From Gordonia jacobaea (GTDB lineage: Bacteria; Actinomycetota; Actinomycetes; Mycobacteriales; Mycobacteriaceae): a DNA stretch of 64,000 nucleotides. The notes beneath the pieces are model-generated. The model saw nothing but the letters and a program-made list of their open reading frames with translations. It ran no database searches and was not told where the DNA came from. Each line of letters opens with the position of its first letter. The first letter of the stretch is position 1. The position numbers were made by a program, and so were the translations under genes. The DNA lies in the NCBI RefSeq assembly GCF_001186365.1, contig NZ_LDTZ01000015.1:186001-250000 (forward strand). The letters are read 5' to 3'. Shown here piece by piece: positions 46,265 to 56,397 of this stretch.

Positions 46265-46304
46265 GCTCTGGTCGCAGCACCGGACCAAGCGCTCAACCGC
46301 AGGA

Positions 46305-46856
46305 TCACCAGACGTCGCCGGCTCTCCAATCGCAGGAGAGCCGGGCGACGGCTGAATCGAGTCCTCCTATGTTGCGAACCAGGACAGCGCCTTCGTCGTC
46401 GGGGGTCGGCGCCCATCCGTCCGGGCTGAGCACACCGAGCGTGCCGACCCACGGAATCCAGCCCCGCGACTCGTACAAGCGCATGCCCGCGTCCGACGCG
46501 CCGAGTGCGCCCAGGTCGTAGGCGTTGTCGATGACGTCCTCGATGGCAGCCATCAGCGCACCTCCCAGCCCCTCACGTTGATGTGTTGGCGAGACGGCGA
46601 CGGCCTCGACGTAGCCGCATCGTCGTGGTTGGTCGTCGACGAGGACCGACCGGGCGACGACGGCCGCGTGGCCGATGAGTTCGTCGGATTCGTCGACGAT
46701 GAGTGCGTGCATTCCGCCGAGCGCGTGGTCGAGGTCGGTGTCGTCGAAGTCACCGTCGAACGCGGCGTCGAGCAGGCGCATCAACTGGGGCATTCGTCCC
46801 GGCTCGAGGTGCGCGGTATGACAAAGCCGCACCCGGTGGTCGGATGCGGCTGTCAT
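46305..46856 (-). CDS. Aminoglycoside 2'-N-acetyltransferase, AAC(2')-I family
   Basis: 183 aa GNAT enzyme. Matches mycobacterial AAC(2')-Ic along its whole length: HTAHLEP, AFDGDFDDTDLDHALGGMHAL, RRCGYVEAVAVSPTHQREGLGG with the acetyl-CoA loop, YDLGALGASDAGMRLYESRGW, TPDDEGAVLVRN, and the C-terminal CDWRAGDVW. It acetylates the 2'-amino group of gentamicin-type aminoglycosides; in mycobacteria the family is chromosomal and its normal substrate is debated. No mobile-element context, so probably intrinsic. Convergent with the PAP2-DAGK gene. Confidence 0.88.
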   Translation of the reverse strand: MTAASDHRVRLCHTAHLEPGRMPQLMRLLDAAFDGDFDDTDLDHALGGMHALIVDESDELIGHAAVVARSVLVDDQPRRCGYVEAVAVSPTHQREGLGGALMAAIEDVIDNAYDLGALGASDAGMRLYESRGWIPWVGTLGVLSPDGWAPTPDDEGAVLVRNIGGLDSAVARLSCDWRAGDVW

Positions 46857-46895
46857 GGGATGCGAAGGGTTGTCCAGCGTGAAAGGGCTGCTATG

Positions 46896-47312
46896 TCAGT
46901 GCTTCTCGGGTCCGACGATGTACTCGAAGACCATTCCGGCAGCACCACCGATGATGCACGCCGCCGCGAAGATCGCGAGCCAGAGGTTGCCGGTGGCGAA
47001 TGCGACGGCAAACAGCGCTGCGCACCCGGCGATCACGATCGGCCACCACGAGCCCGGGCTGAAGAAGCCGAGTTCGCCGGCGCCGTCCTCGATCTCGGCG
47101 TCCTCGTAGTCCTCGGGACGGATCTCGACGCGTCGTGAGACGAACCGGAAGTAGGTACCGGCGATCAGCGTCAGTCCGGCGCTGAAGAACATGCCGGTGA
47201 CACCGACCCATTCGACGCCGTTATTGGTGAGTGCGGTCAGCACGGTGTAGACGACACCGCAACCTGCGAAGAAGAGCGTGAGCAGTTCGAAGAGTCTCGC
47301 TTCGATTTTCAC
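46896..47312 (-). CDS. ctaF: Cytochrome c oxidase subunit IV CtaF
   Basis: 138 aa with four predicted helices: about 6-28, 36-54, 88-105 and 109-130. Starts MKIEARLFELLTLFFAGCGVVYTVLT, the conserved N-terminus of the actinobacteria-specific fourth subunit of the aa3 oxidase. The GTG start overlaps the ctaC stop (GTGA), so it is co-translated with subunit II. Confidence 0.95.
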   Translation of the reverse strand: MKIEARLFELLTLFFAGCGVVYTVLTALTNNGVEWVGVTGMFFSAGLTLIAGTYFRFVSRRVEIRPEDYEDAEIEDGAGELGFFSPGSWWPIVIAGCAALFAVAFATGNLWLAIFAAACIIGGAAGMVFEYIVGPEKH

Positions 47313-48463
47313 TGGAGTGCTCCGATCGTGCAGTTCGCAATCTTCGTGTTGCCGGCGTCACCGGACGCTCCGACGGACCCGTCAGTCGCCCGACGCGTAT
47401 CGAACGGAACCGTCACAACCGACTCGGGCTGCTGGCAGATGTGCTGCAGCGCTTGCGCGTTCGTCTTGCCGGGGTTCTCCTGCCGGTACTTGATGTACGC
47501 GTCGAAGTCCTGTGGCGACACTGCACGAACCTCGAAGTTCATCATCGAGTGGTACGTGCCGCACATCTCGGCGCAGCGTCCGACAAAGGCGCCTTCACGG
47601 TCGATCGAGGAGATCTGGAAGCGGTTGTCGGTGTGGTTCTGCTTCGGGAACGGCATGACGTCGCGCTTGAAGAGGAACTCCGGAACCCAGAACGAGTGGA
47701 TGACGTCGGCCGAGGCGAGGTCGAACTCGATCCGCTTGGTTGTCGGGAGCACCAGCACCGGGATGGTCGCAGACGATCCGACAGTCTCGATCTGGTTGAA
47801 CTTCAGGTAGTCGCGCACGTCGTTGCTGCGGCCGCCGTCGGGACCGGGCAGCTCGATGGTCTCGCCGCCGTGGATCTCACGCGTGTTCTCGGTCTCGAGA
47901 TCGAACGGGTTTCCGTCGCGGACGAAGCCGTTGTACTTGGTGCCGTCGTCGAACGTGACGTCGCGGTAGCCGAACTTCCAGTTCCACTGGAACGCGGTGA
48001 CATCGACGACGACCTTCGAGTCGTCGGTCTTCTTCTCGACGTTGGTCTGCACGATGACCGTGAAGTAGAAGAGCACCGCGATGATCACGAACGGGATGGC
48101 CGTATATGCCAACTCGAGCGGCACGTTGTACGCAGTCTGACGAGGGAACTCGTCTTTGCCCTTGCCGGGCTTGTAGCGGTGGAAGGTGATCGTCCAGAAG
48201 ATCAGCGCCCAGACGATGATGCCCATCACGAGTGCGGCGATGACCGACCAGCTCCACAGGTCGCCCATGTCCTTGGCCTCGGGGGTCACGCCATGCGGCC
48301 AGCCGAACCGCATCGCGGTTCTCCCGTCGCAACCCGACATCAACAGTGCGCCGACGCCAAGCGCCGCGACAGCTCCGACCCGCTTGAGGCCGACCCGGTT
48401 GGCCATCCGCGACGTCGACGCGACACGCCGTACGCGGGGCCGTTCACCGTGTGCCAATTTCAC
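47309..48463 (-). CDS. ctaC: Cytochrome c oxidase subunit II CtaC
   Basis: 384 aa from GTG 48463; ATG 48406 is the alternative start. Lipoprotein signal with lipobox LMSGC, two membrane helices (about 73-97, 118-140), and a periplasmic cupredoxin domain with the CuA site CAEMCGTYHSMMNF plus the upstream His in VIHSFWVPEFLFKRDVMP. Receives electrons from QcrC. An inserted loop between the first strands (TKYNGFVRDGNPFD...) replaces the charged loop of M. tuberculosis. Upstream leader of about 140 nt. Confidence 0.95.
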   Translation of the reverse strand: MKLAHGERPRVRRVASTSRMANRVGLKRVGAVAALGVGALLMSGCDGRTAMRFGWPHGVTPEAKDMGDLWSWSVIAALVMGIIVWALIFWTITFHRYKPGKGKDEFPRQTAYNVPLELAYTAIPFVIIAVLFYFTVIVQTNVEKKTDDSKVVVDVTAFQWNWKFGYRDVTFDDGTKYNGFVRDGNPFDLETENTREIHGGETIELPGPDGGRSNDVRDYLKFNQIETVGSSATIPVLVLPTTKRIEFDLASADVIHSFWVPEFLFKRDVMPFPKQNHTDNRFQISSIDREGAFVGRCAEMCGTYHSMMNFEVRAVSPQDFDAYIKYRQENPGKTNAQALQHICQQPESVVTVPFDTRRATDGSVGASGDAGNTKIANCTIGALQ

Positions 48464-48822
48464 GCCTTCCTGCCAGCTCGGAACCGTCGATCCGACGTCC
48501 GAGTCGCATCCCACCTGACCTGCAATGACACGGTCGGCGACATCGGACCCGCAGGCAACTCTCACCGTGCAGCGGGCACCGAAGCGCAGCCTTCGCGCCA
48601 TGTACTACGCAGCGTAGACCAACTCGCGGGAACTTTTTCGGTTGGGGTGACTTCGCGCGTCGAAATCGTTTCCCGGCCCAGGTAATACCCTCCCGACCGC
48701 GTGTTTCGACGACCCGCGAGCCCTATCCGAGGGGTCGCGCCCACCCCGCATACGGCATACTCGTGACCGCGGCGATGACGTCATCGCCGACCATCGTCCC
48801 CGCGTCGAAAGAGGCTTTACTG
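48464..48822. promoter_or_regulatory. Divergent ctaC/asnB promoter region
   Basis: 359 nt. CATACT at 48756-48761 is a good -10 for asnB, giving a leader of about 55 nt that includes the AAAGAGG ribosome site. On the other side TACGCT (minus strand, about 48610-48615) could serve ctaC. No gene is visible in between. Confidence 0.45.
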
Positions 48823-50748
48823 GTGTGTGGCTTGCTCGGTCTGCTGACCTCCGATGAGACGGCGACTGATGCCGTCGATCTCGTCGCCAACGCCTCGCAC
48901 TGCATGCGCCACCGCGGCCCGGACGAGCCCGGCACGTGGAATGACGCCGACATCGTGCTCGGCTTCAATCGACTGTCGATCATCGACATCGATCATTCGC
49001 ATCAGCCACTTCGGTGGGGACCGCCGGAGAACCCCGACAGGTACGCCCTCGTCTTCAACGGCGAGATCTACAACTACCTGGAGATCCGCGCGCAACTCGC
49101 CGCTGACGAGGGCGCGACGTTCCGCACCGAGGGCGACGGTGAGGCGATCGTCGCGGCCTTCCATCACTGGGGACCCGACGCGGTCCGACGTCTTCGTGGC
49201 ATGTTCGCCTTCGCCATCTGGGACACCGAGACGCGCTCACTGTTCCTGGCCCGCGATCCGTTCGGCATCAAGCCGATGTTCATCGCGACCGGACCCGGCG
49301 GCACCGCGTTCGGCAGCGAGAAGAAGAGCCTCCTGGAGCTGATCGGACGCCTCGGCCTGCCCGACACTCTCGACGAGCGCGCTCTCGAGCACTACGTCGT
49401 GCTGCAGTACGTTCCGGAGCCCGAGTCGCTGCACTCGTCGATCCGCCGTCTCGAATCGGGTTCGTACGCGACGGTCCGTCCCGGCAGCGCGCCGTCGGTC
49501 ACCCGCTACTTCAGCCCGCAGTTCTCGGTCCGTCCCTTCACCGACGCCACACGTCAGAAGCGCTACGACGAGATCGCCGACGTCCTCTCCGACTCCGTCG
49601 CCAAGCACATGCGCGCCGACGTCACCGTCGGGTCGTTCCTGTCCGGCGGTATCGATTCGACGGCCATCGCGGCGCTCGCGATCCAGCACAACCCCGACCT
49701 GATCACCTTCACCGCGGCGTTCGAGCGTGAAGGCTATTCGGAGGCCGACGTCGCGGCGGAGTCCGCGGCAGCCATCGGCGCCAGGCACATCGTGCGGACG
49801 GTCACCCCCGAGGAGTACATCGCCGCGATCCCGGAGATCATCTGGTACCTCGACGATCCGGTCGCCGACCCCGCGCTCGTCCCGCTGTACTTCGTCGCGC
49901 AGACCGCCCGCGAACACGTGAAGGTGGTGCTCTCGGGCGAGGGCGCCGACGAACTCTTCGGCGGCTACACCATCTACAAGGAGCCTCTCTCGTTGAAGGG
50001 GTTCGACCGCCTGCCCTCCACTCTTCGACGCCTCGCGGGCAAGGTCTCCGACCGCATCCCCGAGGGGACCCGCGGCAAGAGCTTGCTGCATCGCGGGTCG
50101 CTGACCCTCGAGGAGCGCTACTACGGCAACGCACGCAGCTTCGACGACGCCCGGCTGCGCGCGGTGCTGCGCGACTACCGACCCGAGTGGACTCACACCG
50201 ACGTCACCGAACCGATCTACGCGCGCAGCGATGGCTGGGACCCTGTGGCACGGATGCAGCACATCGATCTCTACACGTGGCTGCGCGGCGACATCCTGGT
50301 CAAGGCCGACAAGATGACGATGGCCAATTCATTGGAACTGCGAGTGCCGTTCTTGGACAACGAGGTGTTCAAGGTCGCCGAGGCGCTGCCGTTCGACGAG
50401 AAGATCAGCCACGGCACCACCAAATACGCGCTACGCAAGGCACTCGAGCAGATCGTTCCGCCGCACGTGCTGCATCGCAAGAAGCTCGGTTTCCCCGTCC
50501 CCATCCGCCACTGGCTCGCCGGGCCGGAGATGTACGACTGGGCACGCGAGACGATCGAGAAGTCGCAGACCGAGTACCTGCTGAACAAGCAGCCGATCCT
50601 CGACATGCTCGACGAGCACCGCGCGGGCACCGTCGACAACAGCCGACGCCTCTGGACGCTCCTGATGTTCATGATCTGGCACGCGATCTTCGTCGAGAAG
50701 ACCCTCGTACCCGACATCACCGACCACAGCTACCCCGTGCGGCTGTAG
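48823..50748 (+). CDS. asnB: Glutamine-hydrolysing asparagine synthetase AsnB
   Basis: Class II amidotransferase converting Asp, Gln and ATP to Asn (or amidating a related substrate). 641 aa. The GTG at 48823 puts a cysteine at position 2 (MCGLLGLL), the obligatory N-terminal nucleophile; an in-frame GTG 60 nt upstream would bury it and is rejected. AAAGAGG lies 8 nt before it. Glutaminase residues: RHRGPDE, NGEIYNY and GDGEAI. Synthetase P-loop SGGIDSTA (274-281). Closely similar to M. tuberculosis AsnB to the last residues (YPVRL). Confidence 0.96.
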   Translation: MCGLLGLLTSDETATDAVDLVANASHCMRHRGPDEPGTWNDADIVLGFNRLSIIDIDHSHQPLRWGPPENPDRYALVFNGEIYNYLEIRAQLAADEGATFRTEGDGEAIVAAFHHWGPDAVRRLRGMFAFAIWDTETRSLFLARDPFGIKPMFIATGPGGTAFGSEKKSLLELIGRLGLPDTLDERALEHYVVLQYVPEPESLHSSIRRLESGSYATVRPGSAPSVTRYFSPQFSVRPFTDATRQKRYDEIADVLSDSVAKHMRADVTVGSFLSGGIDSTAIAALAIQHNPDLITFTAAFEREGYSEADVAAESAAAIGARHIVRTVTPEEYIAAIPEIIWYLDDPVADPALVPLYFVAQTAREHVKVVLSGEGADELFGGYTIYKEPLSLKGFDRLPSTLRRLAGKVSDRIPEGTRGKSLLHRGSLTLEERYYGNARSFDDARLRAVLRDYRPEWTHTDVTEPIYARSDGWDPVARMQHIDLYTWLRGDILVKADKMTMANSLELRVPFLDNEVFKVAEALPFDEKISHGTTKYALRKALEQIVPPHVLHRKKLGFPVPIRHWLAGPEMYDWARETIEKSQTEYLLNKQPILDMLDEHRAGTVDNSRRLWTLLMFMIWHAIFVEKTLVPDITDHSYPVRL

Positions 50749-50976
50749 ATCCCAACCGCTGGTTGAGCAGGCCGCGAGCGCAGCGAGCAGCCGTAGTCGA
50801 AACCACCCCACCCCCACTGTTGAGCCGGCGTTGGCTGAAGTGATCTCGACAAGCTCGATCAGCGGAGGTGGCTCGATCAGCGGAGGTGGCTCGAGCAGCC
50901 GCCCCCACCGCTGGTTGAGCAGGCCGCGAGCGCAGCGAGCAGCCGTCCGTCGAAACCACCCGCCGCGCGGCCGCGC
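50749..50976. repeat. Intergenic repeat cluster between asnB and adenosine kinase
   Basis: A 54-55 bp element beginning ACCGCTGGTTGAGCAGGC occurs twice in the same direction (50755-50808 and 50907-50961), differing by one small indel/substitution. Between the copies, CTCGATCAGCGGAGGTGG is tandemly doubled (50854-50871, 50872-50889) and TGATCTCGACAAGCTCGATC (50841-50860) occurs, whose complement recurs at 58547-58566. It looks like a nested REP-type dispersed repeat. Confidence 0.8.
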
Positions 50977-51993
<1,017 letters not shown>

Positions 51994-52123
51994 TCAGCGC
52001 CTTTACCGGCCCGCCGCACGAGCCGACCATGAACCGCATCACACGCTACCGAAAGCCCCGGAAATGACTGACCGCACCCCGGCATGGCCGAGGTGCGGTC
52101 AGAAAATCTGGTGCGCCGACGTA

Positions 52124-52483
52124 TCAGTTGAACGAGTCGCCGCAGGCGCAGCTACCCGTCGCGTTCGGGTTGTCGATCGTGAAACCCTGCTTCTCGATGG
52201 TGTCGACGAAGTCGATCGTCGCGCCCTGCACGTACGGCGAGCTCATCCGGTCGACAGCCAGCTTCACGCCACCGAAGTCTGCGGTGAGGTCGCCGTCGAG
52301 CGAGCGGTCGTCGAAGAAGAGCTGGTAGCGCAGGCCTGCGCAGCCACCGGGCTGCACGGCGATACGCAGCGCGAGGTCGTCGCGGCCCTCTTGGTCGAGC
52401 AGCGCCTTGGCCTTGGCGGCTGCAGCGTCGGTCAGGATGACGCCGGTGGTGGTGGCGGTTCCGGATTCGTTCTGAACGGTCAT
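52124..52483 (-). CDS. HesB/IscA-type iron-sulfur assembly protein (Rv2204c type)
   Basis: 119 aa A-type carrier. VILTDAAAAKAKALLDQEG at the start; the three conserved cysteines are in QPGGCAGLRYQ and GSCACGD at the C-terminus. Delivers or holds a [2Fe-2S]/[4Fe-4S] cluster for apo-targets. The ATG at 52483 follows GAGGAG. In mycobacteria it lies next to the respiratory and adenosine kinase genes in the same way. Confidence 0.95.
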   Translation of the reverse strand: MTVQNESGTATTTGVILTDAAAAKAKALLDQEGRDDLALRIAVQPGGCAGLRYQLFFDDRSLDGDLTADFGGVKLAVDRMSSPYVQGATIDFVDTIEKQGFTIDNPNATGSCACGDSFN

Positions 52484-52695
52484 CGATGCTCCTCGTACTG
52501 TGATGGTGCCGTTGGTGCTCGGCCTCGGTCGTGCTGCCATGTGTCACACAGCTCTGATGTACGCCGCGCTGTGGCAGCGACTCGAACGCGTCGGCTGACG
52601 ATGCAGGCCTTTTGTTCGTCTGTTGTCAACGGTACCCCCTATGTGCGTATTCCCGGAGTGTGCACATATCTGCGTGCCGTCAACCGCAGGTTTTC

Positions 52696-53766
52696 TCACC
52701 CGGTCGGGAGCCACGATGCCGCGGCGCGGGCAGCGAGAGCGGTGAGTTGGTTGCGCGCGTCGCTCATCGCGAGTTCGACCGATCCCGCCTGTTCGACGAT
52801 CGAGTGGGCACCGGCGATCCCGGCCTCGGCGATCTCGTCCGGGGTCAACGCCACCTGACCCGCGAAGACGACGGTCGGCGCACCAACCTCGGTCGCCGCG
52901 GCGTTCAGCGCCGACACGACTTTTCCGCGCAGCGTCTGGGAATCGAACTTCCCCTCGCCGGTCAGCACGAGATCGGTGCGCGCGATCTCCGCGGCCTGAT
53001 CGGTGGCCTCGCCGACGATCGTCGCACCGGACACCCGGCGTGCGCCCAGTGCGAGCAATGCCGCCCCGAGCCCACCGGCGGCTCCGGCTCCCGGCTCACC
53101 ACTGACGTCACGACCAGCAATCGATGCCAGCACTCGCGACCACTGCGTGAGTCGCTCCTCGAGACGGCCGACGGTCTCGGCGTCGGCACCCTTTTGCGGA
53201 CCGAACACGGATGCGGCACCCAGCGGTCCCAGCAGGGGATTCTCGACGTCGGACGCCGCGATCAGCGCGACGTCGGCGAAACGCTCCGCAGCCTTCGCCG
53301 ACCCGCCCAGGGCGTCGATCAACCCGTGGCCGCCGTCGGTGGTGGCACTCCCGCCGAGACCTACGACCACCTCGCGTGCTCCGGCCTTCAACGCGGCGTC
53401 GACGAGCAGGCCGACCCCGTACGTGTCGGCCGACTGGGCGGTGCGCGGCGTCGGCCCACCACCGAGTTGGTGCAGACCGCACGCCTGCGCACACTCAATG
53501 TAGGCGACGAGCCTCTCGGAGTCCCTGTCGTCGAGCAGCCATCGCGCCGTGACCGCGGCACCGAGCGGACCGACGACGCGCTCGGTCACGGTGCGCCCGA
53601 AACGCGCGGCGAGGACGTCGACGAATCCCGGTCCCCCGTCGGACTGCGGCGCGAGCGTGATCTCGTCGTCCGGTCGGCCCGCCGACCATCCCTCGCCGAT
53701 GGCGTTCGCGGCCTCGACCGCCGTCAGCGTGTCGCCGAACGAATCCGGCGCTATCAGGACCCGCAT
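52696..53766 (-). CDS. Glycerate kinase (GlxK family, Rv2205c type)
   Basis: 356 aa. Begins MRVLIAPDSFGDTLTAVEAANAI, the glycerate kinase opening (APDSFKGSLTA type) with the usual Lys changed to Asp. QSDGGPGFVDVL, VVVGLGGSATTDGGHGLIDALG and LTGEGKFDSQTLRGKV are the other signatures. Phosphorylates D-glycerate. The ATG at 53766 has AGAGGTGGGG upstream; the longer frame is not coding. Divergent from the DUF3043 gene. Confidence 0.93.
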   Translation of the reverse strand: MRVLIAPDSFGDTLTAVEAANAIGEGWSAGRPDDEITLAPQSDGGPGFVDVLAARFGRTVTERVVGPLGAAVTARWLLDDRDSERLVAYIECAQACGLHQLGGGPTPRTAQSADTYGVGLLVDAALKAGAREVVVGLGGSATTDGGHGLIDALGGSAKAAERFADVALIAASDVENPLLGPLGAASVFGPQKGADAETVGRLEERLTQWSRVLASIAGRDVSGEPGAGAAGGLGAALLALGARRVSGATIVGEATDQAAEIARTDLVLTGEGKFDSQTLRGKVVSALNAAATEVGAPTVVFAGQVALTPDEIAEAGIAGAHSIVEQAGSVELAMSDARNQLTALAARAAASWLPTG

Positions 53767-53911
53767 TCGCCCCACCTCTGTTCGCTCGACACCCTGGCGT
53801 CGACGCAGGTGCGCGCGGTTGTCTCCCACACGTGACTGCTCGGGCCCATGCCCGGGAAGTATAGGGAGGTCGGCGAACCGCGGCAGCGCTAGATCACCTA
53901 CCCTCGAAGGC

Positions 53912-54595
53912 GTGAGACTGCCATGGAACAAGGACGACGACACCGCCGACGAGGGCACGGTGTCACTCGACAAAGCGACGACGACCGTCGACGAAGCCGA
54001 GACCACCTCCGAGACCAAAGGCAGCGCATACACAGCGGGCAAGGGGCGCCCGACACCGTCGCGTCGTGAGGCCGAAGGCCGTCGTCGTGGCCCGGTCGCA
54101 CCTCCGCCGACCACCCGCGCCGAGGCACGCGCCCGGAAGAAGCAGCTCAAGAGCTCGATGTCGCGTGAGGATCGTCGCAAACTCAGCGATGAACGCCGCA
54201 ACCAGCGCGCAGAGCAGCGCGAGAAGATGATGGCGGGCGACGAGCGCTATCTGATGCCCCGCGACAAGGGTCCTGTCCGGCGCTACGCCCGCGATCTCGT
54301 CGATTCGCGACGCAACTTCGCCGGCCTGTTCATGCCGTTCGCGGTGGTGCTGATCGTGGTGATGTTCCTTCCGTCGATCGCCGCGTACGCGAACTTCGTG
54401 TTGCTGGCGTTCGTGGTCCTGATGGCCATCGATGCCGTGATCCTGGGCAGGCTGGTCAACAAGCGCGTTCGCGAGCGCTTCCCCGACACCGACGACACCG
54501 GCTTCCGCCTCGGTTGGTACGCATTCACCCGCGCCATGCAGCTCCGCCGCATGCGCGCACCCAAGCCACAGGTCTCTGCGGGCGACGAGGTCTGA
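53912..54595 (+). CDS. DUF3043 membrane protein (Rv2206 type)
   Basis: 227 aa. N-terminal half is charged and disordered (many Thr/Glu, then [19 protein letters not shown], the conserved entry of DUF3043). A basic helix ([60 protein letters not shown]) is followed by two membrane helices (about 138-158 and 162-180) and a basic tail. Unknown function, conserved in actinobacteria next to cobT. TACCCT (53899-53904) seven bases before the GTG points to a leaderless start. Confidence 0.88.
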   Translation: MRLPWNKDDDTADEGTVSLDKATTTVDEAETTSETKGSAYTAGKGRPTPSRREAEGRRRGPVAPPPTTRAEARARKKQLKSSMSREDRRKLSDERRNQRAEQREKMMAGDERYLMPRDKGPVRRYARDLVDSRRNFAGLFMPFAVVLIVVMFLPSIAAYANFVLLAFVVLMAIDAVILGRLVNKRVRERFPDTDDTGFRLGWYAFTRAMQLRRMRAPKPQVSAGDEV

Positions 54596-54602
54596 TCCGA
54601 CG

Positions 54603-56390
54603 ATGACCACGAGGGGCACCCGCACACTGGTGCTCGGGGGCGTGCGGTCGGGCAAATCGGGGGTGGGCGAGGCACTGCTCGCCGAGCACACCGAGGTCCG
54701 CTACATCGCAACCGGGCCGACGCTGACCTCCGATGCGGAGTGGGTCGCGCGAGTCGAGGAACATCGACGACGCCGCGACGAGCGATACACGACCGTCGAG
54801 ACGACCGATCTCACCACCGAACTGTCGACCACGCCCGACGTCGCCACACTGGTCGACGACCTCGGCAACTGGTTGGCCGCCGACATCGACGCCACCAACG
54901 GCTGGGAATCGCCGATCGACCGCTCCGATCGCACGAAGCAATTGTGCGCGGCGATCAGTGCCGTCACCGCGGACCTCGTCATCATCAGCCCCGAGGTCGG
55001 GCTGGCACCGGTCCCCTCGACCGCCGTCGGCCGCACGTTCCAGGACGAACTCGGTGCCCTGAATTCGGCCGTCGCAGCCGTCTGCGACCGCGTCCTGCTC
55101 GTCGTAGCCGGCCGCGTCGTCGAACTCCCCGCCGACTTCCCGGCCCCGGAGGCGCAGACGGCACAGCAGCAAAGGTCACCACAGAAACCGGCGGCACCCG
55201 ACGTCGCACCGGCGGCGGCCGTTACTGCAGCCGCTACTGAACCGGCGGCTCCGCACACCGCACCGGCAGCGTCCGGCAGCATGTCGGAGCCTCACGAAGT
55301 CGTCGCGACCGATGCCGAGGTTTTCGACCACATCGACCGTCCGGACGAGTCCGTCGCGCAGGCCGCGCGCGACCGTCAGCTCACCTTGACCAAGCCCGCT
55401 GGTTCGCTCGGCAGGCTCGAAGACCTCAGCGCATGGATCGCCGCGTGTCAGGGCGAGTGTCCGCCCCGCTCGATCGAGCAGGCGAACGTGGTGGTGTTCG
55501 CGGGCGATCACGGCGTCGCGCAGGCCGGTGTCTCCGCGTACCCGCCCGAGGTGACCGCGCAGATGGTCGCGAACATCGCCTCGGGAGGCGCAGCGGTCAA
55601 CGTCCTCGCCCGCCAGAGCGGCGCGACGTTGCACGTCGTCGACATGTCGGTCGACGCCGACACCCCACCCGAGGTCTCGCGCTACAAGGTTCGACGCGGC
55701 AGCGGCGACCTCCGCGTCACCGATGCGTTGACCATCGCCGAGGCTCGCGCGTCCATCGCCGCAGGACGTGCCATCGTCGACGACTTGGTTGACTCTGGTG
55801 CAGACCTTCTCATCGCGGGTGAGATGGGCATCGGAAACACCACTCCCGCAGCGATTCTCGTCGGTACCCTGACCCGCCACGAGCCGGTCGAAGTAGTCGG
55901 CCGCGGCACCGGCATCGACGACCTCGGCTGGATGCGGAAGACTGCGGCCATCCGCGACGGCATGCGGCGCGGACGACGCTACATCCACGATCCCCTCGCA
56001 CTCGTGGCTGCTGTCGGCGGCGCCGACATCGCCGCGATGGCCGGGTTCCTGGCACAGGCCGCCGTGCGTCGCACACCGGTGATACTCGACGGTGTGGTGG
56101 TCACGGCGGCGGCGCTCGTCGCGGCCGAACTGGCGCCCGGCGCCGTGAGCTGGTGGGTTGCCGGTCACCGGTCGGTCGAACCCGCGCACACCTTCGCGCT
56201 CGAACACCTCGACCTCGAGCCCATCCTCGAGCTGCGGATGCGCCTAGGCGAAGGCAGCGGTGCGCTGATGGCGCTACCCGTCGTCTCCTCGTCCGTGGAG
56301 ATTCTGCGAGGCATGTCGACGTTCGACGAGGCAGGGATCAGCGATGCCGACTCGTCGGCGGCCCTGACCACCAGCGACGCGGGGGTCTGA
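54603..56390 (+). CDS. cobUT: CobU-CobT fusion: cobinamide kinase/GTase plus DMB phosphoribosyltransferase
   Basis: 595 aa. Residues 1-178 are a CobU domain: P-loop LGGVRSGKS (11-19), [23 protein letters not shown] for guanylylation, and [27 protein letters not shown]. An Ala/Pro-rich linker (about 179-232) follows. Residues about 235-595 are Cob[59 protein letters not shown] and the catalytic Glu in [11 protein letters not shown]. The protein would both activate cobinamide to GDP-cobinamide and make alpha-ribazole phosphate, the two substrates leading to CobS, whose gene follows after 7 nt. In M. tuberculosis the two are separate loci. Confidence 0.93.
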   Translation: MTTRGTRTLVLGGVRSGKSGVGEALLAEHTEVRYIATGPTLTSDAEWVARVEEHRRRRDERYTTVETTDLTTELSTTPDVATLVDDLGNWLAADIDATNGWESPIDRSDRTKQLCAAISAVTADLVIISPEVGLAPVPSTAVGRTFQDELGALNSAVAAVCDRVLLVVAGRVVELPADFPAPEAQTAQQQRSPQKPAAPDVAPAAAVTAAATEPAAPHTAPAASGSMSEPHEVVATDAEVFDHIDRPDESVAQAARDRQLTLTKPAGSLGRLEDLSAWIAACQGECPPRSIEQANVVVFAGDHGVAQAGVSAYPPEVTAQMVANIASGGAAVNVLARQSGATLHVVDMSVDADTPPEVSRYKVRRGSGDLRVTDALTIAEARASIAAGRAIVDDLVDSGADLLIAGEMGIGNTTPAAILVGTLTRHEPVEVVGRGTGIDDLGWMRKTAAIRDGMRRGRRYIHDPLALVAAVGGADIAAMAGFLAQAAVRRTPVILDGVVVTAAALVAAELAPGAVSWWVAGHRSVEPAHTFALEHLDLEPILELRMRLGEGSGALMALPVVSSSVEILRGMSTFDEAGISDADSSAALTTSDAGV

Positions 56391-56397
56391 CCCGGGC

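Noticed and set aside
48763-48822. GTG at 48763 as asnB start
   Set aside because: It would place 20 residues before the catalytic cysteine that must become N-terminal; it also lies beside the -10 element.
50749-50976. Insertion sequence at the asnB/adoK repeat cluster
   Set aside because: No transposase frame or terminal inverted repeats; only 228 nt.
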